Shown here one piece after another: positions 54,753 to 64,000 of a stretch of DNA of 64,000 nucleotides; position 1 is the stretch's first letter, and each line of letters begins with the position of its first letter. This stretch comes from Ligustrum vulgare (lineage: Eukaryota > Streptophyta > Magnoliopsida > Lamiales > Oleaceae): contig OY743184.1 in NCBI GenBank assembly GCA_963555705.1, positions 32,374,614 through 32,438,613 of the forward strand. Direction: 5' to 3'. Position numbers and translations under genes: made by a program. The notes beneath the pieces are model-generated. The model made no database searches and was not told the DNA's origin. It saw only the letters and a program-made list of their open reading frames with translations.

Positions 54753-55222
54753 GGTCTCGAGCTTACCATAACAAAGATCTCAACAATTCCATCCTACCAG
54801 GAGACTTCCCTATACTCAAAGTGAATTTTCTAAGTGCTCTCCTTTGTCTCATTACCTATCTCGTAATCATTCAATTCCACCTTTACAAAGGCTAGCTCCT
54901 ACTCTTCCTCATTCTCTTCCTTCATCATCGTTGGTCCATCGTTCGTAGTGGTCTATTCCAAGATATTGAACTTGGATCCCATGTGTTGGTATGAAATGAT
55001 AGAACGTGTAGTGAGACATATAGCGAAGGAACTAAATATTCATTGCATTGCATTGAGAATATGGAATGCTGTTGAAAGGCTAATCCTCTCTTTTAGGTAC
55101 AAATGAGAAAAGTTTTTATTCTCCAGATTCAACTATAAAAAAGGTAGTGAGGATGAAAAAAAAAGAAAAAGCTACCTCAAATATAATAGGTTGGATGCTA
55201 AGAATACGATCTTTGAAGGACC
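54753..55222. other. Unassigned segment
   Basis: No open gene. The minus strand of 54770-54920 reads FVKVELNDYEIGNETKES with stops on either side, protein-like but not recognised. Confidence 0.4.
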
Positions 55223-55227
55223 CAAGG

Positions 55228-56107
55228 TGATGTGATCCAGACCACGAACATAAGCCCGCACAAAGATCCATTGATAATCAAAGGAGGACCGATGACTCGA
55301 CTGCGAACAAAGAGGGTCAATGAAGCAATGGACAAGTTATTTCAAGGAACAATGGCTAAAGCAATGTTCGTGTCATCAAAGGAAGCAAGTTCCATGTTGG
55401 GACCGAGCCAAAACGATGAGTGGATCAACCTCATTCAAGCCGTCGAAGAAAATTGTGAAAATTCAAGACTTACGGCCGTAACCCATAATTCTTACGGACG
55501 TAATGAGTCCACTGTTGAAAACTGTGATTTTGAAGAAAATTGGACTTACGGCCGTAACGCAAATTTGTCACGGCCGTAACGCAGCCTCGGGTCAAAAACA
55601 AGAATTTCAAAATTGAGACTTACGGCCGTAAATAAAGTCTCACGGCCGTAATGGTGAAACAGAAAGAGTCTTACGGCCGTAAGGGGAATTGTCACGGCCG
55701 TAAATAACAATACGCGTGAATTTAGGGTTTTTATTTATTTCCTTATTATTTGGTGTTTGTTTCCTTGTTTAATTAAAACTCTTAACCTAGAATTTGACCC
55801 TATTTATAGGGATGTAATTTTCATTATTCAGACACAACTTTGATATTATTAATTGAGAGGCTATTTGCTTTCACAACCTTTATTCTTTATTGAATAAAAT
55901 CCGAACTTGCGAGTTAATCTTGTTTGTTCAAATCTTGGGTGAGATTTATTTTCATTGTGATCAAGAGGTCAGCATATCTATTGATTGTGTTAGTTGCTTG
56001 GTTCAATTAATTTGAATCAATCTCGAAATCGTGGTTCTTTGGCATTCTTGGGTCGATTCCAATAATTTGTGGGTTGCGTAGCTACAATTGCTACGTGGTT
56101 TGCATCA
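55228..56107 (+). repeat. Gypsy 5-prime LTR
   Basis: Direct repeat of 63105-63982. Contains the palindrome array at 55470-55703 and a TATTTATAGGG TATA candidate near 55798. Confidence 0.95.
55470..55703 (+). promoter_or_regulatory. Paired TTACGGCCGTAA array in 5-prime LTR
   Basis: Eight sites of the palindrome TTACGGCCGTAA or one-base variants start at 55470, 55492, 55546, 55568, 55620, 55640, 55671 and 55692. They form four pairs with 20-22 bp between starts. The array lies about 100 bp upstream of the TATA candidate. Confidence 0.85.
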
Positions 56108-56109
56108 TT

Positions 56110-56121
56110 TGGTATCAGAGC
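56110..56121 (+). promoter_or_regulatory. Gypsy primer binding site (initiator Met tRNA)
   Basis: TGGTATCAGAGC, two bases after the 5-prime LTR. Confidence 0.95.
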
Positions 56122-56681
56122 TTAGGCTCCAAAAATCAAGGTTATATCTTTGTTTTGTTTCTTGAGTTCCTTAATTTTGTTCTTCGTGTTCCTCAAGTTC
56201 TTGAGTCTTCAATCCAAAAAGTGTCACAAAAAAATTCAAAAGTCGTTATTTCCTTCATTTGTTATCCAAATTAAATTTCGTTTGTTTCGTTTTTTTCGTA
56301 GTTAAATTTTCAAGAAAGTAAAAAAAAAAAAAAACGAAAATTCCAAGTCCAAGAAAAAAATAGCTGTTATTTGATTTCAAGAAGTATCTTCTTGACTCAA
56401 TCTTAGTTTCCATAAAAAGTGTCAAGTCCCTTATAGAGTCAAATTCAATTCTCTAAAGGTCTTCTTTGAGTTTTCCAACAAATTCATTAATTTTCACTCA
56501 TATTCGATTTGAATCAATCGGGTCTAAACTTGTTTGAGTTCGGATTCGTTCTTTGAAGCAATTGGGGTGAAAGCCATTGAGTGGAAAAAGGCTAGAGAGG
56601 TGAGATCAATATAGGGAAAAAGCCAGAATTGAGTGATACACGAGCGAAATACACGTGAGACATATAATAATTAGTTTTAGG
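56122..56681 (+). other. Gypsy leader
   Basis: 560 bp between PBS and gag ATG; AT-rich, with an A run at 56322-56336. No ORF of note. Confidence 0.7.
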
Positions 56682-57581
56682 ATGTCTGAACAATCTTCTA
56701 CTACAAAAAACAACGATCGAGCCAACATGACGGAGGAGATGGTACAACGGTTTGAGCGGTTGTTCGGGGATGTGTTAAGTAGGTTAGAAAGGCTTGAGCA
56801 ACCTCGGGAAGTGCCTAATGCCCGTAGGCAAGGTGGGCAAGGTCGTAGAGTAGAGGGGGTCGATGAGAATGAAGAAGGTAGTGATTTTGATGATGGGGCA
56901 ATTGTGGATAGAGTAGTTAGGCATGGAAGAAGGGATAGAGATCTTGGTGGCGATAGAATGGATGGTAGTATGAGCAACATCAAAATGACAATTCCATCAT
57001 TCAAGGGTAGGAGTGATCCGGAAGCATACCTAGAATGGGAAAAGAAGATGGAATTAATTTTCAATTGCTACACTTATTCAGAAGAGAAAAAGGTTAAGGT
57101 AGCTGTACTTGAATTCTCCGATTATGATATTACTTGGTGGGATCAATTGGTGACTTCTAGGAGGAGAAATCGCGAGAGACCCATTGGTACTTGGGATGAA
57201 TTAAAAGCTATCATGAGAAAGACGTTCGTTCCTAGTCATTACCATCGGGAATTTCATCAAAAATTACAAAGTCTATACCAAGGATCAAAGAGTGTGGAGG
57301 ATTATCATAAGGAGATGGAGATGTTGATGATTAGAGCTAATGTAGAAGAGGATAGGGAGGCTACGATGGCTCGATTTTTGAATGGGTTGAATAGGGATGT
57401 AGCTAATGTGGTTGAACTGCAACATTATTTGGAGATGGAAGATATGTTGTACATGGCTATAAAGGTGGAGAAGCAATTAAAGAAAAAGGGAACAACAAGG
57501 TATCAATCTGGTTCTAATTCTTCTTGGAAGCTGAAGTGGGAAAGTAAAGGAGATGGGACTGTTTCTAAAGGGAAGTTTTAA
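56682..57581 (+). pseudogene. Gypsy gag, 5-prime part
   Basis: ATG at 56682 (MSEQSS), chosen because the frame upstream has no other ATG. A coiled-coil MVQRFERLFGDVLSRLERLE is followed by the gag core SFKGRSDPEAYLEWEKKMEL, WWDQLVTSRRR, FVPSHYHREFHQKLQSLYQG and EDYHKEMEMLMIRA. It ends at a TAA (57579-57581), after which the same frame continues at once, so this is a nonsense change inside a longer gag-pol. Confidence 0.92.
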
Positions 57582-60500
57582 GCACCAAAAGGGAAGTTTG
57601 AGGCACAAAAATGGAAGGAGGAACAAGCTAATAAACTCGTACCTAAATGGGAACCTCAACCATCTAGGAGTAGAGACATTCAATGCTTCAAATGTTTGGG
57701 GAGAGGACATGTGGCATCTCAATGTCCTAATAGGCGAGTGATACTTGTGCGGAAGGATGGAGCCATGGAGAGTGATAGTGAGGAAGAGGATTATAGCGAT
57801 ATGCCGGCCTTGGAGGAAGTACGTGATGATGAGGATGTGTTATCCGGGGAGCATGGCGAGTTATTAGTGGCAAGGAGAGCTCTTAGTGCTCAAATCAACA
57901 CGGATGATTTGGAACAACAAAGGGAGAACATATTTCATACACGATGTCGCATTAATAACAAGGTATGTAGTATGATTATTGATGGTGGTAGTTGCACTAA
58001 CGTCGCTAGTACTACACTTGTTGAAAAATTAGGATTACCTTTATTAAAACATCCTAAACCTTATAGGCTTCAATGGTTAAATGATAGTGGAGAAATTAAG
58101 GTGAATAGGAGGGTGTTGGTGAGTTTTTCTATTGGTAGCTACGTGGATGATGTTAAGTGTGATGTGGTTCCTATGCATGCCGGGCACATTTTGTTGGGTA
58201 GACCTTGGCAATATGATAGGAAGGTAATGCATGATGGGTATAAAAATAGGTATAGCTTTACCAAAGGGGGAAAAACCATTACACTTGCACCATTGACACC
58301 GTCACAAGTGTATGAGGATCAAATAAAATTGAAAAATGATGAAGAAAAAAGAGTGAGGGAAAATGAGAGAAAGAGAGTTGAGGCCACGATCTCAGAAAAA
58401 GGAGAGGAAAAGAGAGTTGGAGCCACGACTCCAGAAAAAGGAGAGGCGAGAGAAAAAAGGAGTGTTGGGGTACATACGTCAGAAAAAGGAGAGGGAGAGA
58501 AGAGTGCCAGAAAAGAAAGAAAAATGAGTTTCTACGCAAAAAGGAGTGAAGTCAAGAAAGCATTAATGGAAAAACGACCAATGGTCCTTTTATTGTACAA
58601 GGATTCATTCCTTGCCTTTGATGAAACTAACAAATCCCTCCCTAGTTTGGCTATTTCTTTATTGCAGGAATTCGAGGATGTGTTTCCAGATGACATACCT
58701 AGTGGGTTACCACCCATTCGAGGTATTGAACATCAAATTGATTTTGTACCTGGAGCAGTCATTCCAAACCGTCCAGCTTATAGGAGTAATCCCGAGGAGA
58801 CGAAGGAGCTTCAAAAATAAGTGGAGGAATTAATGAGTAAGGGGTACATAAGGGAAAGCATGAGTCCCTGTGCCGTACCCGTGTTACTTGTGCCGAAGAA
58901 GGACGAGACGTGGAGAATGTGTGTTGATTGTAGGGCCATCAACAACATAACGGTAAAGTATCGTCATCCTATTCCAAGGTTAGATGATATGTTGGATGAA
59001 TTGCATGGCTCTAGCATATTTATTAAAATTGACCTTAAGAGTGGTTATCATCAAATTCTAATGAAAGAAGGAGATGAGTGAAAAACTGCTTTTAAAACTA
59101 AGTATGACTTGTATGAATGGTTAGTAATGCCTTTTGGACTTACTAATGCACCTAGCACTTTTATGCGTTTAATAAATCATGTTTTACGTGCATTTATAGG
59201 TAAATTCGTTGTAGTTTACTTCGATGATATCTTGATATATAGTAAAACTTTGAATGAGCATGTGGAGCATGTTAGGTGTGTGCTTGTGGTTTTAAGACAA
59301 GAGCAACTTTTTGCTAATTTTAAAAAGTGTAATTTTTGCATGGAAAAAGTTGTGTTTCTTGGCTATGTGGTTAGTGCTAAAGGGATAGAAGTAGATGAAG
59401 AGAAAGTCAAAGCTATTAAAGAATGGCCAACACCTAAAAGCATAACTGAGGTTAGGAGTTTTCATGGCTTGGCTAGTTTTTATAGGCGCTTTGTTAAAGA
59501 TTTTAGCACGATTGCCGCACCACTCACAGAAATTGTCAAAAAAAGTGTAGGTTTTAAATGGGGAGTAGAACAGGAGCATGCATTTGAAACAATCAAAAAT
59601 ATGTTGTGTAAAGCACCGGTTTTATCACTTCCTAACTTTGACAAGGCCTTTGAGATTGAATGTGATGCCTCCGAGCTAGGTATTGAAGCTGTTTTAATGC
59701 AGGATCGAAAGTCAATAGCTTATTTTAGTGAAAAACTAAAAGGGGTTGCACTTAATTACCCCACATATGACAAAGAGTTATACTCACTTGTGCGCGCTTT
59801 GGAGACATGGCAACATTACTTGTGGTCACGGGAGTTCGTGATACACACTGATCATGAATCCTTGAAGCATTTGAGGGGTCAAGCTAAACTGAGTAAGAGA
59901 CATGCAAGGTGGGTAGAGTTCATCGAAACATTTCCCTATGTCATCCGGTACAAACAAGGTAAGGAAAATGTGGTTGCAGATGCATTGTCTCGAAGGTATG
60001 TTCTTTTAAATTCTTTAAATTCTAAATTGCTTGGATTTGAATACATTAAGGACATGTATGCTAATGACCTGGACTTTTCTAATATTTATGAATCATGTGG
60101 TAAAGGAGCTGTGGATAGGTTGTTTAAACATGATGATTATTTATTTCGAGAAAATAAATTGTGTGTCCCTAGGTGTTCAATGAGGGAGTTACTTGTGAGA
60201 GAGGCCCATAGTGGAGGCTTAATGGGTCATTTTGAGGTTAAAAAGACCATTGAAATCCTAAGTGAACATTTCTATTGGCCTAAGATGAAGATTGATGTGG
60301 TTCGGGTTTGTAATAGATGCATTACTTGTAAGAAGGCTAAATTTAGGATTAAACCCCATGGGTTATATATGCCTTTACCCGTCCCTAGTGAACCTTGGGT
60401 CGATATCTCTATGGATTTTGTTTTGGTATTACCTAGGACTAAGAAGGGAAGAGATTCAATTTTTGTGGTAGTAGATCGCTTTAGTAAAATGGCACATTTC

Positions 60501-61054
60501 ATACCATGCCACAAAACTGATGATGCTACTAACATAGCTGAAATTTTCTTTCGGGAAGTCGTGCGCTTACATGGGGTTCCTAAAAGTATTGTCTCGAATA
60601 GGGATGTTAAATTCCTTAGTCATTTTTGGAGAGTCTTGTGGAACAAATTAGGAACAAAACTACTTTTTTCTACAACTTGTCACCCACAGACCGATGGACA
60701 GACCGAGGTAGTAAATAGGACAATGATTCAATTGTTGCGCACCATAATCAATAAAAATTTGAAAAATTGGGAAGAGTGTTTACCATTTATTGAATTTGCA
60801 TATAATAGGGCTATACATTCTACTACTTCGTGTTCACCATTTGAAATTGTTTATGGTTTTAATCCGCTAACACCATTGGATTTAATTCCTTTACCCGTGA
60901 ATGAACTTAGTAGTTTAGATGGAAAGAAAAAGGCTGAGATGGTTAAAGCACTCCACGACAAGGTGAGGTTGGCGATTGAAAAGAAAAATGAACATTATGC
61001 TTCGCAGGCTAACAAAGGAAGAAAAGGCGTCACATTTGAACCCGGTGATTGGGT
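57582..61054 (+). pseudogene. Gypsy pol: zinc knuckle, protease, RT, RNase H, integrase
   Basis: Same frame as gag throughout. Zinc knuckle CFKCLGRGHVASQC. Protease MIIDGGSCTNVAS. A charged repeat linker near 58330-58530. [47 protein letters not shown]. RNase [27 protein letters not shown]. Integrase: [11 protein letters not shown] with [20 protein letters not shown] and GQTEVVNR. Two more stops interrupt it: TAA at 58818-58820, TGA at 59079-59081. The second integrase Asp is Asn (IVSNRDVKF). Confidence 0.95.
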
Positions 61055-62877
61055 TGTTGACCTATGGTGAACTTGACCTTATTGTTTTGATCATAATAAA
61101 CAAGAATATATTGTGTTGCTAACAAGTGTGCTTCAAGTGTTTCATGTAATGATAAATATTCAAAGCACTCAATGTTCAAATCGTCTCTCAAAGATATAAA
61201 TCAAAATTATGTGATCGAGCACATGAGACGCAAAGAAGATCATGAAAGAATTGAAGATATTCAAAGATCAAAATTGAGGTTGAAAAGCATGACATGAAGA
61301 TCAAGAATTCAAGCATACAAGATTAGAGTTGATTTAACATATGTAAATGTATAATACTCTCAATCTTTAGCGATGAAATTCAACGAGCTCGAAAATGATT
61401 TTTTATGCATCAAGAAACTTACTTGAAAATTCATCACTTGCATAAAATATTTTTATCTAAGTCAAGATTGTCTTTCAAAGGTTATTTGATCTTAAATCAT
61501 GATTATACTATTGAAAAACAAGTCAGAAAACCTTGAAAAATCAAAATCTTGAAATGCTGTTTTTTGAGGTCGACCAGAGAGGTCGACCGCATGATAAGGG
61601 GGTGTCGACCGCATGGCAAAAGAGAGGTCGACCGCAGTGATCTTCCGCACTGCTGTTTTTGAACTCAACGGCTATTTTCTTGCAACGGCTATATTGAGGT
61701 CGACCGCATGGCTGAACAGGTCGACCGCAAAAGACAGAATGTGCAAAATTTGCTCTATAAATAGCCTTATCTCTTGCATTCATCTACAACAACTTAGAAA
61801 AGATTTTATACAAACTTTCTTGTGAAAATTCATTGTTCTTACTTGGTTTATATTCATCTTTTATTTTCATAAAACTTTGATTGATCTAAACTTTGTTTTA
61901 TCAAATTCATCAAAGTTTTTGGAAGAAAGTTTTGTGAAGATTCTTGGTTTTATATTGTTTAAACTTCTTCAACATCTTCACACTATATTGGAATTGAAGT
62001 GTAAGTCTCTCTTTGTTCTAAACTTGTTTTAATCTTTTAAAAGAGAGAAATTCCAATTAAGGAACTTTGATTATTTATGCTACATTTTTCATCATCATTT
62101 GATTCATCAAAGTTCCATTGCCTAAACACTTTGAGCTTAACTCATTGTTAATTATTCAAGTGTGGCATCTCTTGGTACTTAATTTGATTCATTACTTTAA
62201 CAAGAGATCATTTGAAAAACTTTGTTTGATTGCATTAAACTTTTCATTATCATTTGCATCAAAGTTTTTCTCTAACACTCGAGCTTAATTCATTGCTATC
62301 TATTGAAGTGTTAGCCTAACTCTCTCGGTACTTAATTTGAGTATATCATTTGTTCAAGAGAGTTATTTCAATTGTAAATTCAATTCACTATATCTTATGG
62401 TTTCGAGAGCCTTGTGAAAACTCGATTGTTGGTTTCGAGAGCCGTGTGAAAACTCGATTGTAAAGGATAGGCCCTCCTTGTTGTAAGTCGCCTAAGGATT
62501 TGGTACTCCTTGTTGTAAGTTACCAAAATAGTGGATTTGGCCTTGCTCGTGACGGAGAGCTCGGTAACGGGGGACGTAGATCACATTGGTTGATTGAACC
62601 TCCATAAATCGCGTTTGCACTCTCTTATCCCTTTTACTTACTTACATTGCACTTACTCTATTCTATCAATTTATATTGTGCAACACTATATCTAAGTGCT
62701 ATACTTGCCTTATCAATTAAGTTTACACATATATAGCACACTACATTGATAGTTTAGTTACTTGTAACACTAAGTGCTCATATTTGTACCCATTGGTTTT
62801 TAAGTTTGAGATTATTATCGAAAAAGTTTTATAAACCAATTCACCCCCCTCCTGGTTAGTTTACTCTTGGGCTAACA
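61055..62877 (+). repeat. Solo LTR of family X inside the integrase
   Basis: 1823 bp, TGTTGACC to GGGCTAACA, flanked by TGGGT (61050-61054 and 62878-62882). Removing it and one TGGGT restores the integrase frame at GDWV. There is no internal sequence, so it is a solo LTR left by LTR-LTR recombination. TATA candidate CTCTATAAATAG near 61752. Confidence 0.93.
61568..61726 (+). promoter_or_regulatory. GGTCGACCGCA palindrome array
   Basis: GGTCGACC or TGTCGACC starts at 61568, 61581, 61603, 61626, 61698 and 61719, most followed by GCA. Spacings 22, 23 and 21 bp dominate. The array ends about 26 bp before the TATA candidate. Confidence 0.85.
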
Positions 62878-63333
62878 TGGGTTTGGGAACATTTGAGAAA
62901 AGAGCGGTTTCCAGAACAACGCAAGTCAAAGTTACAACCGCGAGGGGATGGTCCATTCCAAGTGATTGAAAGGATCAACAACAATGCCTATAAATTAGAT
63001 CTTCCTGGTGAGTATAATGTTTCGGCGTCATTTAATGTTTCTGATCTATCTCCGTTTGATGCAGGTGCAGATTCGAGGTCGAATCCTTTCGAAGAGGGAG
63101 GGGATGATGTGATCCAGACCACGAACACAAGCCCGCACAAAGATCCATTGATAATCAAAGGAGGACCGATGACTCGACTGCAAACAAAGAGGGTCAATGA
63201 AGCAATGGACAAGTTAGTTCAAGGAACAATAGAAAACAATGTTCGTGTCATCAAAGGAAGCAAGTTCCATGTTGGGACCGAGCCAAAACGACGAGTGGAT
63301 CAACCTCATTCAAGCCGTCGAAGAAAATTGTGA
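62878..63333 (+). pseudogene. Gypsy integrase C-terminus running into the LTR
   Basis: Continues the pol frame: W-V-W-E-H, LRKERFPEQRKSKLQPRGDG, YKLDLPGEYNVSASFNVSDL, SPFDAGADSRSNPFEEGGDD. It then crosses the LTR boundary at 63105 and reads TSPHKDPLIIKGGPMTRLQT KRVNEAMDKL before stopping at 63333. About 76 codons therefore lie within the 3-prime LTR. No chromodomain is evident to me. Confidence 0.88.
63091..63104 (+). promoter_or_regulatory. Gypsy polypurine tract
   Basis: GAAGAGGGAGGGGA directly before the 3-prime LTR; it also codes for the FEEGGDD part of the polyprotein. Confidence 0.92.
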
Positions 63334-63982
63334 AAATTCAAGACTTACGGCCGTAACCCATAATTCTTACGGCCGTAATGAGTCCACTGTTGAAAACTGT
63401 GATTTTGAAGAAAATTGGACTTACGGCCGTAACGCAAATTTGTCACGGCCGTAACGCAGCCTCGGGTCAAAAACAAGAATTTCAGAATTGAGACTTACGG
63501 CCGTAAATAAAGTCTCACATCCGTAATGGTGAAACAGAAAGAGTCTTACGGCCGTAAGGGGAATTGTCATGGCCGTAAATAACAATACGCGTGAATTTAG
63601 GGTTTTTATTTATTTCCTTATTCTTTGGTGTTTGTTTCCTTGTTTAATTAAAACTCTTAACCTAGATTTTGACCCTATTTATAGGGATGTAATTTTCATT
63701 ATTCAGACACAACTTTGATATTATTAATTGAGAGGCTATTTGCTTTCACAACCTTTATTCTTTATTGAATAAAATCCGAACTTGCGAGTTAATCTTGTTT
63801 GTTCAAATCTTAGGTGATATTTATTTTCATTGTGATCAAGAGGTCAGCATATCTATTGATTGTGTTGGTTGCTTGGTTCAATTAATTTGAATCAATCTCG
63901 AAATCGTGGTTCTTTGGCGTTCTTGGGTCGATTATAATAATTTGTGGGTTGCGTAGCTACAATTGCTACGTGGTTTGCATCA
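63105..63982 (+). repeat. Gypsy 3-prime LTR
   Basis: Direct repeat of 55228-56107. It carries the same palindrome array (63345-63580); the site that reads TTACGGACGTAA in the 5-prime LTR is the perfect TTACGGCCGTAA here, while two others are damaged (TCACATCCGTAA, TCATGGCCGTAA). Confidence 0.95.
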
Positions 63983-64000
63983 CAAGGGGGAGGGCTCCTT

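Larger units (their letters stand above)
55228..63982 (+). mobile_element. Near-complete Ty3/gypsy element
   Basis: 8755 bp including a 1.8-kb solo-LTR insertion. LTRs of 880 and 878 bp run TGATGTGATCC to GGTTTGCATCA, with target duplication CAAGG at 55223-55227 and 63983-63987. It has an initiator-Met PBS, a PPT and a single-frame gag-pol in the gypsy order protease-RT-RNase H-integrase. I count about 19 differences between LTRs (near 2.2%), so it is younger than the copia element. The integrase tail (LRKERFPEQRKSKLQPRGDG, NVSASFNVSDLSPFD) suggests a chromovirus-related lineage. Confidence 0.95.

Noticed and set aside
1..64000. tRNA, rRNA, CRISPR or bacterial operon signals
   Set aside because: Looked for on both strands; the PBS sequences are only tRNA-complementary stretches of retrotransposons.

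Overview
The window is nuclear DNA of a flowering plant, most likely a eudicot. The evidence is a spliced host gene with GT-AG introns, plant-type Ty1/copia and Ty3/gypsy retrotransposons primed by initiator-Met or Asp-type PBS sequences, a plant L1-type LINE, hAT, Harbinger-like and Helitron elements, a fragment of chloroplast petD, and AT-rich non-coding DNA. I see no rRNA, tRNA, CRISPR or prokaryotic signal.

Positions 1-20635, minus strand, hold the only host gene I can support: an 11-exon homologue of the animal KIAA0930 / DUF2045 family. The exon phases join into one frame of 335 codons plus stop. Its introns have absorbed a 4.9-kb Ty1/copia element (intron 9), a 3.7-kb L1-type LINE (intron 3) and several MITEs; no exon is hit. 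Function is unknown; no pathway can be read from the neighbours, which are all transposable elements.

Positions 21429-47862, plus strand, are a chain of Athila/TAT-like gypsy copies in the pattern LTR-internal-LTR-internal-LTR-internal-LTR, neighbouring copies sharing one LTR. Copies A and B keep decayed gag and protease. Copy C is a chimera of a gag stub, integrase and an env-position ORF. Copy A is interrupted by an inverted solo LTR that itself holds a Helitron (with a 27-bp LINE stub inside it) and a second solo LTR. Copy B is interrupted by a deleted LTR element, itself broken by a 2.95-kb hAT transposon. The 3-prime tails of A, B and C each carry two copies of a block of about 120 nt whose stems covary. 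This, and pairs of CpG palindromes placed about two helical turns apart in several unrelated LTRs, are the most interesting signals.

Positions 47863-55227 hold an unresolved promoter-like stretch, a minus-strand TAT/Retand-like relic with large minisatellites downstream of integrase, a hAT MITE with a perfect 8-bp target duplication, and a petD fragment.

Positions 55228-63982 are an almost intact Ty3/gypsy element (matching LTRs, PBS, PPT, 5-bp target duplication) with a single polyprotein frame. It is inactivated by three point nonsense changes, an Asp-to-Asn change in the integrase triad, and an inserted solo LTR of the family also found inverted at 21.9-25.6 kb. All coordinates were read by eye; family names rest on motif recognition, not on database searches.
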